Positions 42,325 to 51,711 are shown, numbered from the stretch's first letter. The stretch is 64,000 nt of DNA from Candidatus Saccharimonadota bacterium (GCA_009783235.1 WRHN01000002.1:157629-221628); one strand, 5' to 3'. A program made the numbers and translations. Notes: a model not told the origin generated them from the letters alone.

Positions 42325-43269
42325 TCATCGTGAAGATTTTGAGAATTTTTTCAATTCACTTATACTACGTAGCGGCTTTGTGACTCTCCATGATCTACTG
42401 CCGTGTAAAGTATCTATCTGTGTGCGAAGGTTATCATTTTCGATGCGTAGCAATACCGCATCGTACTTGTTGTTAATCAATCGCACGTAACATTCTCTTT
42501 CAGGTTTTGGCATATCAATTTTGCTGAGAGTATCAATGTAGGTTTCTTGGAGTTGCTTTTGCCTAATAATCATATCCTTAACGCTTCTTTGTTGACGTGA
42601 ATGACTATCGTCGTGATCAACTATAGTAACAAGTGGTTCATTAATATAGCCAACTTTGCCTTTATAAAGCAGCGGTAAAGACAGCTGAATATTTTGTCCT
42701 GCCTGTGAAATTAGAATCTCCCGATCTGGATTTACTTTCAACAATGACTTGGCTCTTACAAGTTGTCCACATGGTGGCCAAAAATAGTTTTGCTCTAATA
42801 AAATATTTAAAAACAAATTATCGTGAAAAGGTGGGAAGATATGTACATCTCGCACTTTGGCGAGATCGTTGTCGCCAGCATCAACGACATTAGCAGCGCA
42901 ATAGACTATGTCGACCGTTTTATTCTTTTCTAGGAACTCAACTCGTTTCTGCAGTGAATTTTTACCATTTAAATAGTCGTCCGCGTCAATAAATGTTATG
43001 TATTCACCATTAAACTCCTTGAGACCTCTGTTAACTGCGCTCGCGACACCGCCATTCTTTTTGCTAACAACTCTAAAATCGATATTCTTTTCTGCAAACC
43101 TGTCTTTGTAGCCTTGCAGAATACTCAGAGTCTTGTCCGTAGATCCATCATTAATAGCAATAAATTCTATGGACGAGTGGCTCTGCAATAAGATTGAATC
43201 AAGTAATCTCACGATGTACTTCTCGGCATTGTAACAAGGTGTGATTATGCTAACTAGCGGTTTTTTCAT
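42325..43269 (-). CDS. Glycosyltransferase family 2, 314 aa
   Basis: A GT-A inverting enzyme: VSIITPCYNAEKYIVRLLDSILLQS, IAINDGSTDKTLSIL, KKNGGVASAVNRGL and the DxD in ITFIDADDYLNG. The C-terminus (about 255-314) is helical with a coiled-coil-like stretch and resembles enzymes of polysaccharide loci. The ATG overlaps the stop of the FrhB-pyruvyltransferase gene by 4 nt (ATGA), so it is the last gene of the wzm-wzt-fusion-GT2 operon. Confidence 0.92.
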   Translation of the reverse strand: MKKPLVSIITPCYNAEKYIVRLLDSILLQSHSSIEFIAINDGSTDKTLSILQGYKDRFAEKNIDFRVVSKKNGGVASAVNRGLKEFNGEYITFIDADDYLNGKNSLQKRVEFLEKNKTVDIVYCAANVVDAGDNDLAKVRDVHIFPPFHDNLFLNILLEQNYFWPPCGQLVRAKSLLKVNPDREILISQAGQNIQLSLPLLYKGKVGYINEPLVTIVDHDDSHSRQQRSVKDMIIRQKQLQETYIDTLSKIDMPKPERECYVRLINNKYDAVLLRIENDNLRTQIDTLHGSRSWRVTKPLRSISELKKFSKSSR

Positions 43270-45815
43270 TTGCCTTGGCCCTTCCCTTTACCCTCTATGT
43301 TTCTGAGTAGCCAATTTCCACTATCTTTTCTAAGTATCTCCAACGTTCGGCTAACTTTTGTCCAGTCGATTTTAGGCAAATTTTCATAGTCAACACTTAG
43401 TGGCTTATCTTCTGATATTATCCTACCTTCTATGCCTAGTGACTCCATTAGGGTTTTCAGCCGAGTCAACCCGTTGGCCTCATTGGCAATAACAATGAAG
43501 TCGGTGCCGTTTATAATAGAAAAAACCGCGCCATGGAATGAATTCGTTACTACGAAATTAGCGTCGCGAAAACCTTTTAGCCATTGCTCAACTGGTGGTA
43601 GCACACTCTTCACTTTCGTACCACCATGAATCCCATCGATTTTTTCTTGACGAGTTTTAGAAATTTTATTCAGCAATTTTGACTCATCATTGATGTTGTT
43701 AATTATATAATAAAATATTGGGCTCGTCTTCTTGAGACCCTCTGCTGAATCTATGAGCGCCGAATAGTCTTCGGCCGCAAGCAACATGGTCGGATCTAAA
43801 ACTACTTTAATTTTGTTTTTGTGGCTGTCAGAAAGTTGATTCACTAACTTAATTCCCGATTTCTCGCGCACAGAAATAGCGCTAAACTTTCCCAAAAGAG
43901 ACCCGATTGATTTAGCGTTAGAATCATTTACTCCAGCATCAACTAGATTATCTACACCGAAACTAGCGGCATAAGAAATCCGATTGGCTTTTTTATCACC
44001 CAGAAAATTAAGATAGTACACGCCTAACATATTCCAGTCGCCTCCGTACCAATTTCGCCAGAGTTGGTCAGAACCAACAACATAGTTTCTATAACCAAAA
44101 GACTTGTTGGTATCAAACTCTTTATTGCTTATATATTTATTTACAAAATCGACCGTGTTTCTATAAATAACCCCGTTATTATCGACTGATTGCTGGACTT
44201 TAAAAGAGTCGAATTCTAAATTATTTTTCTTAAGAAACCTTTTCAACGCATAACGCTGAATGATATTGCCATAGTTAAAATTACCCGTAATAGTGACAAT
44301 TAGGCCGTCTTTTTTTTTATTTTGATGTGCAGCCATAACAGATTTAACTCGCGACCCCAAAAGTCTCGCTCGTGTTCGAATCCGTAATTTATGTTTTAAG
44401 TATTTCAGGCGTGTTCGCGGGCGAATTATATTTCTAATTTTATAGACTAATCCTTTATCTGCTTGTTTAACAATCAATTCGTAGTATCGATTGTACTTGT
44501 TTATGTATTTTTGCATCCGTTTTTCGAAATAGCTCCAGTCGTCCCGCCTAACCGCTTCTTTATAAACTACGTGGCTTTTTTGAGCAATCTTTTGACGTAC
44601 GTTCTGTACTCTTTTACGCAACAAAGGTAGTTTGTTCGAAGGCTGAACTCTCTTGCTCGGAGACCAACGACCAAATCTGCCTTGTTTGTGAAGTCTATAC
44701 GGCAACTCATCGCGCATATGGTGTATCCCACCAGATTGTGAACGAACAATCATTTCCTCACTGATTTCATCAATTTTAACCTTTTTTTCTTTTTTAGCTT
44801 CTTGTATTATTTTATCCAATTCTGCGTTACGAACAATGATTATATTGGTTCCAGCTGGATCATCAATATACTCGGTCAGCCACGCGTCACCAAATGTAAC
44901 GTCTGCTGTCTCGTTAAAAACGTTGTCTGTAAAATCAGAAAAGTTCGCCTTAAAAAACCCGTGGGCCCAACTGCCTACAAACGGTTCATTGTTGCGTCTC
45001 ACGATTGTAGTTTTCTTACCATCTATGTTGCCAACGAACCTTTCATCGTACTCTATCGCCGACCCTTCGCTACGTTTAACGCGAAAATCTACGCATTCTA
45101 AATCGCCAGGCTTTATGCCAAATTGCCATGCCATGGCTTCGGCATATTTGGTGCTTTTTTGATGGCCGCAAACCAAACCTAAATAATACTTTATTCTTTC
45201 TTTAATAATCGGGTCAACATCAGCAAGCAGCCTCAATTCGGTAATGATTTCTGGAATACCCAAAACGGCGTATCTTCCTGGTTTCTTCTTTACTTCAGCT
45301 AGGACTCTGGATAGTTCTACTGGGTAGTATCTAGACTTAGCGCCCTGCTTAATCTGACTTATATTTCTAGATATCCTGTATTCAAACAATAGTCCTTTTT
45401 GTTCAGATTTCTGAACGTGAATAAATCCGTCAATTTTTTTTTCTTTTAAAAGTTGGCCAGCTAACCAGGACACAAAACCACCCGAGCTACCATTCTCTCT
45501 GAAACTGCCCTCTGACACGTAGCCCGCATAAAGGCGATGATAATAACCAATAATATCGTTGTGTTTTATCGATCGATCTTTGGCAAAAAGCTGCTTGGCG
45601 ATCTGGGATTCGTTGCGGCTCGCGTCAGAATTTAATAAAACTTTTCGTAACTTGTTTGATGTACTACGTGACAATTTGCTGTCCTTGACGTTTGTGACAT
45701 ACTGCCCAAAATCATTTAGCTCGGTCTTTAGTTTACTGTCAATCACGGTCTCGACGCCACTACCGACATTGAAATTATTTTTATAAATTTTTCTAACTTG
45801 CGGAGACGAGCTCAC
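43266..45815 (-). CDS. FrhB-like / polysaccharide pyruvyl transferase fusion, 849 aa
   Basis: The N-terminal half (about residues 95-410) matches the FrhB C-terminal domain seen in polysaccharide loci: SSGGFVSWLAGQLLKEKKIDG, YYLGLVCGHQKSTKYAEAMA, VDFRVKR, TFGDAWLTEY and a C-terminal SQSGGIHHM. No CxxC ferredoxin motif exists, and the usual Cys in GxPCQ is replaced (GIPEII). The C-terminal half (about 500-845) is a pyruvyl transferase: VTITGNFNYGNIIQRYALKRFL, VVGSDQLWRNWYGG, ISVREKSGIKLV, FVVTNSFHGAVFSIINGTDFI. It may add ketal pyruvate to the glycan. It begins with GTG overlapping the wzt stop by 4 nt. Confidence 0.85.
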   Translation of the reverse strand: MSSSPQVRKIYKNNFNVGSGVETVIDSKLKTELNDFGQYVTNVKDSKLSRSTSNKLRKVLLNSDASRNESQIAKQLFAKDRSIKHNDIIGYYHRLYAGYVSEGSFRENGSSGGFVSWLAGQLLKEKKIDGFIHVQKSEQKGLLFEYRISRNISQIKQGAKSRYYPVELSRVLAEVKKKPGRYAVLGIPEIITELRLLADVDPIIKERIKYYLGLVCGHQKSTKYAEAMAWQFGIKPGDLECVDFRVKRSEGSAIEYDERFVGNIDGKKTTIVRRNNEPFVGSWAHGFFKANFSDFTDNVFNETADVTFGDAWLTEYIDDPAGTNIIIVRNAELDKIIQEAKKEKKVKIDEISEEMIVRSQSGGIHHMRDELPYRLHKQGRFGRWSPSKRVQPSNKLPLLRKRVQNVRQKIAQKSHVVYKEAVRRDDWSYFEKRMQKYINKYNRYYELIVKQADKGLVYKIRNIIRPRTRLKYLKHKLRIRTRARLLGSRVKSVMAAHQNKKKDGLIVTITGNFNYGNIIQRYALKRFLKKNNLEFDSFKVQQSVDNNGVIYRNTVDFVNKYISNKEFDTNKSFGYRNYVVGSDQLWRNWYGGDWNMLGVYYLNFLGDKKANRISYAASFGVDNLVDAGVNDSNAKSIGSLLGKFSAISVREKSGIKLVNQLSDSHKNKIKVVLDPTMLLAAEDYSALIDSAEGLKKTSPIFYYIINNINDESKLLNKISKTRQEKIDGIHGGTKVKSVLPPVEQWLKGFRDANFVVTNSFHGAVFSIINGTDFIVIANEANGLTRLKTLMESLGIEGRIISEDKPLSVDYENLPKIDWTKVSRTLEILRKDSGNWLLRNIEGKGKGQGK

Positions 45816-46999
45816 TGTATCATCTCCATTTTTCCAGAATCTTTCATAGCGCCGCCAATCTTTTCGCCTGTCACAGCGTCCTTTATTTTAAAAATTACTT
45901 CTTTATTATAACCAAAACTAGCTATATTTATTTCTCTTTCTGAGTCAACTAACAACGCCACCACGGTAAACTCACCTTGATTAAAGGTCGATAGCGGCAA
46001 CTCATACTGCACGACGTGCTCTTTCAAATCTTGTGTGACCAACCCGTGCGACAACTTGGCATTAGCAAACAGCAGCCCGACGTCTCTGTATTTAATCACT
46101 ACTTTAATATAGACTGGGCGATCGTCAGTATTTCTATATCTCACTTCAATTTTAACCTTGTCCTTATTTTTAATAATAAGACTCCCTTTAATTTTAGCTG
46201 CTATTATAGGCATCCCGGCATTTACACCGCTTTCCCCACATGACACACTTCTCAAATTTTCCAGACTGTATTTATCGGCGATATCATCTGGTGACCCGCT
46301 GGCTACAATCTGACCGTCTTTAATAAAGACCGCCTTATTGCAGTACTGCCGCACTGCCTCCATAGAGTGCGTTACTAGTATTACAGTTTTGCCTTTGTCT
46401 TTACGAATTTTTTCAAAATAATCATTGCACTTCTTTTGAAATGCCTCATCCCCCACCGCTAAAACCTCGTCGAGCAACAAAATGTCCGCCTCGGCACGAA
46501 TGGCAATAGAAAACGCTAAGCGCACTTGCATGCCAGAAGAATAATTCTTCAGCTTTTGATCCATAAAATCGTGCAGTTCAGCAAAATCAACAATCTCATC
46601 GTATATTTTGTCAACTTCTTGATTAGAAAGGCCGAGCATCGCGCCGTTCATGTAAATGTTCTCGCGGCCAGTGAGCTCTGGGTTAAAACCAACACCAAGC
46701 TCAATAAACGGCACCAACGAACCGTTGATTTTTACTGAACCTTTGTCTGGTGAATAAACCCCAGCTAGAATTTTGAGTAGCGTCGACTTACCCGAACCGT
46801 TGCGGCCGACAATGCCAACAAAGTCTCCTTCTTCAATGTCAAAAGAAAGCCCCTTTAGCACTTTTTGCTCGCTATAACCTTTAATCCCCCGAACAAAATT
46901 AATAAACACTCGCTTTAACTCATTCGAATGTTCCTTGGGCAGCCTGAAAGATTTGTGCAGATCTTTTACCGAAATCGCTACGTTTTTTGGACTACCCAT
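45812..46999 (-). CDS. ABC exporter ATPase, Wzt type, 395 aa
   Basis: Energises export of the lipid-linked glycan. The N-terminal ~230 residues are a Wzt/TagH-like ATPase: Walker A GIVGRNGSGKSTLL, GVGFNPELTGRENIYMNG, signature YSSGMQVRLAFSIA, Walker B ILLLDEVLAVGD and the switch VTHSMEAV. The C-terminal ~150 residues form a beta-sandwich like the Wzt carbohydrate-binding domain, which would select the polymer. It starts directly after the permease stop and overlaps the fusion gene by 4 nt. Confidence 0.94.
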   Translation of the reverse strand: MGSPKNVAISVKDLHKSFRLPKEHSNELKRVFINFVRGIKGYSEQKVLKGLSFDIEEGDFVGIVGRNGSGKSTLLKILAGVYSPDKGSVKINGSLVPFIELGVGFNPELTGRENIYMNGAMLGLSNQEVDKIYDEIVDFAELHDFMDQKLKNYSSGMQVRLAFSIAIRAEADILLLDEVLAVGDEAFQKKCNDYFEKIRKDKGKTVILVTHSMEAVRQYCNKAVFIKDGQIVASGSPDDIADKYSLENLRSVSCGESGVNAGMPIIAAKIKGSLIIKNKDKVKIEVRYRNTDDRPVYIKVVIKYRDVGLLFANAKLSHGLVTQDLKEHVVQYELPLSTFNQGEFTVVALLVDSEREINIASFGYNKEVIFKIKDAVTGEKIGGAMKDSGKMEMIQ

Positions 47000-47812
47000 T
47001 TAAATACTCTCCGCAAATTTTTTAGAATTTTTATTGAACACGATTACAGCTAAAACTATTGCTACAATAATTATTACAATTGGGATAATTTGAATAGCTG
47101 GGTTATTAATGTAAGTCCAAACAGTGTCGGTGGTGTCTAAAACTACTAGTTGACGCATGTCCTGAATAATTTGCGCCACCGGGTTAAGCAGTAAAACTTT
47201 TGCCGCTACTGGCGACACGGCCGCCACCATAGTAATCGGATAAATAATCGGCGTGGCGTAAAAGGCACCTTGCATTACAACGCTCCAGATATGTTCTATG
47301 TCGCGAAAACGTACATAAATAGAAGCCAGCAAGAACGCTAAAGCCAGAGCCAAAACATAGAGCTCCAAAACAACGAGCGGCGCGAGCAAAATATGCAAGT
47401 GAAACTCCACGCCGTTAAGAACCGCAAAAAGCATCACTACAATCAAGCTAATACCAAAATTAATTAGAGCCGAAACGGTTGCCGACACCACTATAATATA
47501 TTTTGGGAAATTGATTTTACGAATGAGGTCTCCCCTGTTAACGATAGCCATCATACCCTGCGTTGTAGCTTCTGTAAAAAATGACCACAAGGTAATAGCC
47601 AGCAGCAACGACACCGCAAAGTGCGGAATACCTGCACCAAATTTCAAAAAGTGTATGAAAACCACATACATAATCGCAAACAGCAGAAGCGGTCTTAAGA
47701 CTGACCAAAACATACCCAAAACCGAGCCGTTGTAACGCAGTTTGAAATCGGTTTTTACAAGTTCTTTCAAAAGAATCCTGTTTTGACGACCGAACATACT
47801 CGCTATTTTCAT
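47000..47812 (-). CDS. ABC exporter permease, Wzm/TagG type, 270 aa
   Basis: Integral membrane partner of the ATPase. Six helices follow the ABC-2 pattern: an N-terminal KTDFKLRYNGSVLGMFWSVLRPLLLF, the conserved GDLIRKINFPKYIIVVS loop, IYVRFRDIEHIWSVVMQGAFYATPIIYP, and NPVAQIIQDMRQLVV. This family exports teichoic acids or O-antigens. A TATAAT box 8 nt before the ATG marks the operon promoter, diverging from the TagF-like gene. Confidence 0.93.
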   Translation of the reverse strand: MKIASMFGRQNRILLKELVKTDFKLRYNGSVLGMFWSVLRPLLLFAIMYVVFIHFLKFGAGIPHFAVSLLLAITLWSFFTEATTQGMMAIVNRGDLIRKINFPKYIIVVSATVSALINFGISLIVVMLFAVLNGVEFHLHILLAPLVVLELYVLALALAFLLASIYVRFRDIEHIWSVVMQGAFYATPIIYPITMVAAVSPVAAKVLLLNPVAQIIQDMRQLVVLDTTDTVWTYINNPAIQIIPIVIIIVAIVLAVIVFNKNSKKFAESI

Positions 47813-47869
47813 ACCCGCATATTATAGCACGAACATGGTGCGACGTGCTATACTACAAGAGCAATCTTT

Positions 47870-49135
47870 ATGAATAATTGGAAAATTTTGTTTGACTTTC
47901 AGCTTAAAAAAAGTGCTGAAATGCTTAAGGATAAAAACCCCAAAGGCCTGATTTTTCCTATTTGGTCGTTTTTCAAAAGTCTAGAAGCCCTGTTGGTGCG
48001 TTGCGCCTATAAAAAAGCTCGACGTAAACCTGTTTGGCTACACTCTGATCGCGCGGGCGCGGGCGGCGATAACGGCGAAGCTTTCTTTGAATACTGCACG
48101 AAAAACCGCCCCTATATTACGCACGTTTTCGTTATTAACAAAGGTTCTCCAGATGTAGATCGGCTAAGTAAACTCGGGCGAGTTGTTAGCATTAAAAGTT
48201 TCAAACATAAATTATTTTTTCTTCTGGCAGATAAGTATTTTTTGTCGCACCCCGAAGTCTATTTCATTAACCCATTTGGCGCAAAAAAGCACTGCTATGA
48301 AGATCTGGTCTCTGTTGATCTAGTTTTCCTACAGCATGGTATTACTCAAAATGATTTGTCCGATTGGCTGGGGCACGACAAAATGGGTTTTTCGCTAATT
48401 GTTACGGCCGCGCAAAAAGAGCACGCTTCGTTTTTAGATGCGCCTTACGGCTATCCAGAAAACGCCCTGATTAAGTGCGGTTTTCCGCGTTTTGATAAGC
48501 TGCGCAATCAGCCCGCCAACAAAATTATCGTTATGCCAAGCTGGCGCAATAACCTGGTTGGCCGTGATGACAAGCTCACCAACACCCACAGATACAACCC
48601 GGAATTTACAAAAAGCCGCTACTTTAAATTCTACAATGATTTGATTAATGACTCAGACCTACTGTCGGCTATGCGCGAACGCGATATTTCAGGCGAGCTC
48701 TTTCTCCACCCGTCATTTGAGGCGCAGATTAACGACTTCGAGCCCAACGACGTTTTTAAAATCATGTCACCACCCTATGATTATAACCAGGCTTTCGCAG
48801 AGGGTAGCTTATTAATAACGGACTATTCAAGTGTTGCTTTTGATTTTGCTTACCTAAAAAAACCCGTGGTTTACTGCCAGTTCGACAAGGAGGAAGTTTA
48901 CAGCGGAAAGCATATTTTCACCAAAAATTATATTTCTGCTGAAAAAGATGGTTTTGGGCCTGTGGTCTATAATTACCCCGCGACTGTCAAAGAGGTCTTG
49001 AGCTTAATCCAGCGCAATTTTAAAATTGCGGCAAAATATCAAAGGCGCGCTGAGCAGTTTTACTTCCATCACGATAGAAACAACTGTGAACGCTTGCTCA
49101 GGGCTGTCGTGCAGTTCGATAAGGAGGAGCGATGA
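47870..49135 (+). CDS. CDP-glycerol glycerophosphotransferase-like (TagF family)
   Basis: A teichoic-acid-polymerase-type enzyme of 421 aa. The N-terminal region has KPVWLHSDRAGAGGDNGEAFFEYC and VFLQHGITQNDLSDWL. The C-terminal TagF-like domain carries IVMPSWRNNLVG, ELFLHPSFEAQIND, LITDYSSVAFDFAYLKKPVVYCQFD and HIFTKNYISAEKDGFGPVV. It could transfer glycerol- or ribitol-phosphate units. It overlaps the following GT2 gene by 4 nt. A TGC-TATACT box lies about 15 nt upstream of the ATG. Confidence 0.9.
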   Translation: MNNWKILFDFQLKKSAEMLKDKNPKGLIFPIWSFFKSLEALLVRCAYKKARRKPVWLHSDRAGAGGDNGEAFFEYCTKNRPYITHVFVINKGSPDVDRLSKLGRVVSIKSFKHKLFFLLADKYFLSHPEVYFINPFGAKKHCYEDLVSVDLVFLQHGITQNDLSDWLGHDKMGFSLIVTAAQKEHASFLDAPYGYPENALIKCGFPRFDKLRNQPANKIIVMPSWRNNLVGRDDKLTNTHRYNPEFTKSRYFKFYNDLINDSDLLSAMRERDISGELFLHPSFEAQINDFEPNDVFKIMSPPYDYNQAFAEGSLLITDYSSVAFDFAYLKKPVVYCQFDKEEVYSGKHIFTKNYISAEKDGFGPVVYNYPATVKEVLSLIQRNFKIAAKYQRRAEQFYFHHDRNNCERLLRAVVQFDKEER

Positions 49136-50220
49136 AAAAAACGAAGGGGGCCCTGCTGTCAATCATTATACCAGTCTACAACACTGGCAAGGTTGCTGAG
49201 CGAATTGTTAGCCGCGTTTTGAATCAGAACTTCCAGGATTTTGAGCTGATTCTGGTCAATGATGGCTCCACGGACGACTCTTTAAAATGTTTGCGTAAAT
49301 TTGAAAAGCAAGACAAGCGCGTAACGGTCATCGATCAAAAAAATAGCGGCAGTCCTTCTGGCGCACGCAATGCTGGGCTGAAGCGCATTGGCGGTCAGTA
49401 CTTGATGTTCCTCGATTCTGATGATGATATTGAACCAGACATGATTGAACAAATGATTGGAAAAATCACTAATGAAAAACTAGACTTGATTGTTTGCGGA
49501 ATTAAATATACTACAATCAAAAATGGCAAACAAAGCTCCGCGGTAGACATTGGCATATCTCCGTTGCCTGCGCAAAACGCCGACGAAGATTTCACGACAT
49601 ATATTGTCAGATTACTAGGGATAGACGGCCGACTTTATAACCCATGCAATAAAATTTTCAGAACCGACATCGTTAAAAAACACCGCCTGCAGTTTGATTG
49701 TAGTTTGAATTTTGGCGAAGATTTAACTTTCAATTTGCTGTATTTTAAACACATCAGCAAGGTTGAGTTTATAGGTAAACCCCTTTACCATTACTACGCC
49801 GACATAGCCACCGGTACGTTCGGTAAGTCATCGCTGGTGTATGAGAATAGGTTTAAAAATTTTGATTCTCTGTTGAGTTTTGCAAACGATAGCCAGTCTG
49901 ACAAAATGGACGACCTGCTCGGCTGGATAAAATATTATTGGTTTTATTCCTTTGCTTTAGCGGTAGATGGGGCCAATTTAACGCGTAAAGAAAAAATTAA
50001 CTTGTTAAAAAATGCTATTGCGCTAGAAAATCTAGTGCCCGCCAAGAACCCTAAAAACATCGGCCGAAATAAATACGTTATCGAAAAAGTCTTGGAGTTT
50101 GTCGCCAAAAAACCTGGGCGGCTGTTGAATTTTGTGCGGTTATCTAATTCCATAAAAAATAGTCGTTTTTCCGCAAGAGCCTGGCGAAGGTTGATGTCGA
50201 TTATGACTGGTAAAAAATAG
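49132..50220 (+). CDS. Glycosyltransferase family 2, 362 aa
   Basis: A GT-A glycosyltransferase: LSIIIPVYNTGKVAERIVSRVLNQNFQDFELILVNDGSTD, GSPSGARNAGLKRIGG and MFLDSDDDIE with the acidic motif. A helical C-terminal domain follows, including ARAWRRLMSIMTGKK. An AAGGAGGAG stretch just before the ATG provides an RBS within the end of the TagF-like gene. Together the two genes make the last plus-strand unit of the glycan locus. Confidence 0.92.
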   Translation: MKKTKGALLSIIIPVYNTGKVAERIVSRVLNQNFQDFELILVNDGSTDDSLKCLRKFEKQDKRVTVIDQKNSGSPSGARNAGLKRIGGQYLMFLDSDDDIEPDMIEQMIGKITNEKLDLIVCGIKYTTIKNGKQSSAVDIGISPLPAQNADEDFTTYIVRLLGIDGRLYNPCNKIFRTDIVKKHRLQFDCSLNFGEDLTFNLLYFKHISKVEFIGKPLYHYYADIATGTFGKSSLVYENRFKNFDSLLSFANDSQSDKMDDLLGWIKYYWFYSFALAVDGANLTRKEKINLLKNAIALENLVPAKNPKNIGRNKYVIEKVLEFVAKKPGRLLNFVRLSNSIKNSRFSARAWRRLMSIMTGKK

Positions 50221-50366
50221 TTCGCGCTCGTCTGTCCTGCCGTGCCGGGTTGCTTTTGTGCCTCTTTTTAGTTTTGCTATCCTTGTTTCATAGTTTTCCA
50301 CTGTTTTTTATTGTATAAATACAATATATACTGAGTTATGTCAAACACTGCTATACAATATACCCG

Positions 50367-50430
50367 TAAATTTAGCAACTACGGACACCTTCGGTGCGGT
50401 GCTAATTTATCCAAAAACACTTGTGAGTGT
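50367..50430 (+). ncRNA. Candidate structured RNA of unknown function
   Basis: The intergenic stretch 50221-50455 holds no gene. A TACAAT -10 candidate (50354-50359) precedes a long imperfect hairpin, TAAATTTAGCA / TGCTAATTTA (50367-50377 with 50400-50409), enclosing CACC-TTC-GGTG. A second stem follows, ACACT/AGTGT with a 4-nt loop (50417-50430). It lies between two genes with no terminator T tract. It could be a small RNA or an RNA-processing site; evidence is structural only. Confidence 0.3.
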
Positions 50431-50455
50431 GCTCGCGGTCTTTAGTCTAAGCTAA

Positions 50456-51220
50456 TCATTCACAAGTCGCCAAAATTCCGCGTAGAACACTGGCTGTTTC
50501 CTGCCAGTCGCGCACGGTGATGGTCTCTATACCCATTTGCACCACTGGATAATCATTACCGCCAGGTTGAGTCATATCGCCAAAATATAAAATGTCCTCT
50601 TTCGCAACGTTTAGATATTCCATCATTTTAGTCATGCCAAATTTTTTGTTCATACCCGGCAAAAAAGCGTTAATTGTGGTGGTGCCGCCCACCTCAAAAT
50701 CGTATCCTGGCGACAATTCCTTAGCTCGCTGCGCTATGGCGTTGCGCTTAACCATGTCATCATCCCAGGCCATCTTGTCTTCCACGCTAGCTTTTTGACC
50801 AAGGGCCGAAAACGCCATCATGCTAACGCGATTTTCAATGATTTCGTCACCTTCGGCCAATTTATCTTCTTCCCAATACCCTAGCTCTTTGGCGGCCGTC
50901 TCAAGAGCTCTAGATATTTCTGCGGCCTGCTCGTCGCTCAAAGCGTAGTTATATTCCAAAGCCCACTTACCGTTTTGGTACTTATAATACTGCGTGCCCT
51001 GCGCCACAAAAAGATGCAGGTGGCTCAGCTGTTCTGGCGTTACATCTTGCAGCTCGTCAACTATTTGAATGATGAATTGTGCAAACTTTTGTCCCGAAAT
51101 AGGTGCGACTTCAAATTTATCCAAAAGTTGCAAAAGCAGCTGCGCCATTTCTGCAGTAATGGGAGTTTTTGCCACATTTAAAGTGTTATCAACATCAAAC
51201 GCTAAAACTTTTTTGCCCAT
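50456..51220 (-). CDS. HAD-IIB hydrolase, phosphomannomutase-like, 254 aa
   Basis: A cytoplasmic phosphatase or mutase of the HAD superfamily. The N-terminal LAFDVDNTLN carries the nucleophile and acid Asp pair. A cap domain with ENRVSMMAFSALGQKA follows, then FEVGGTTTINAFLPGMNKKFG and the final acidic motif LYFGDMTQPGGNDYP. The ENR.SM.AFS and GDMTxPGGND motifs resemble eukaryotic-type phosphomannomutase, which would link it to sugar-nucleotide supply. AAGGAGA lies near the ATG. Confidence 0.85.
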   Translation of the reverse strand: MGKKVLAFDVDNTLNVAKTPITAEMAQLLLQLLDKFEVAPISGQKFAQFIIQIVDELQDVTPEQLSHLHLFVAQGTQYYKYQNGKWALEYNYALSDEQAAEISRALETAAKELGYWEEDKLAEGDEIIENRVSMMAFSALGQKASVEDKMAWDDDMVKRNAIAQRAKELSPGYDFEVGGTTTINAFLPGMNKKFGMTKMMEYLNVAKEDILYFGDMTQPGGNDYPVVQMGIETITVRDWQETASVLRGILATCE

Positions 51221-51234
51221 AAATCTCCTTTTGG

Positions 51235-51711
51235 TTAATTTATTTTTTTAATCACAATGTGCCGATCGCGACCTTCGCCTTCTGAATCAGAAGAAAGCTC
51301 CGAGTAATCAGTCAGTGCACCGTGCACCACTCGTCGGTCAGCCGCGCTCATCGGCGATAGATGCTTATCCTCGCCACTAACCAGCACCTCCTTCGCCCAC
51401 GCTTCAGCCCTTACTGCCAGTTTTTCATTAGAGTTTCGTTTATAATCTGCGATGTCAATATTAATACGATACAGTTCGGCGTTTTTTTGACGCAAAGTTT
51501 GCGACACCATAAACTGCAAACTGCGCAGGGTCTGTCCGTGCTGACCAATCAAAAAACCGTTAAGATACGTTGACGGCACCGCCAGTTCAATCACCTCATC
51601 ATCAGCGCCCGCTCGCACGTCTGTGTTTAAACCAAAAAAACTTAAAATATCCTCGAGGTAACGCTTGGCAAACATAATCGAACCTTCACGGTCTAGAGTT
51701 TGTTCATTCAT
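51235..51711 (-). CDS. jag: Jag/KhpB-like RNA-binding protein (KH and R3H domains)
   Basis: A 158-aa RNA-binding protein with a KH-like domain (about residues 45-95, with LNGFLIGQHGQTLRSLQFMVSQ and the GxxG loop) and a C-terminal R3H domain (LSPMSAADRRVVHGALTD and the EGRDRHIVIKK end). The N-terminal Jag domain is reduced to a short segment. It overlaps yidC by 4 nt, the usual neighbour. Confidence 0.92.
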   Translation of the reverse strand: MNEQTLDREGSIMFAKRYLEDILSFFGLNTDVRAGADDEVIELAVPSTYLNGFLIGQHGQTLRSLQFMVSQTLRQKNAELYRINIDIADYKRNSNEKLAVRAEAWAKEVLVSGEDKHLSPMSAADRRVVHGALTDYSELSSDSEGEGRDRHIVIKKIN

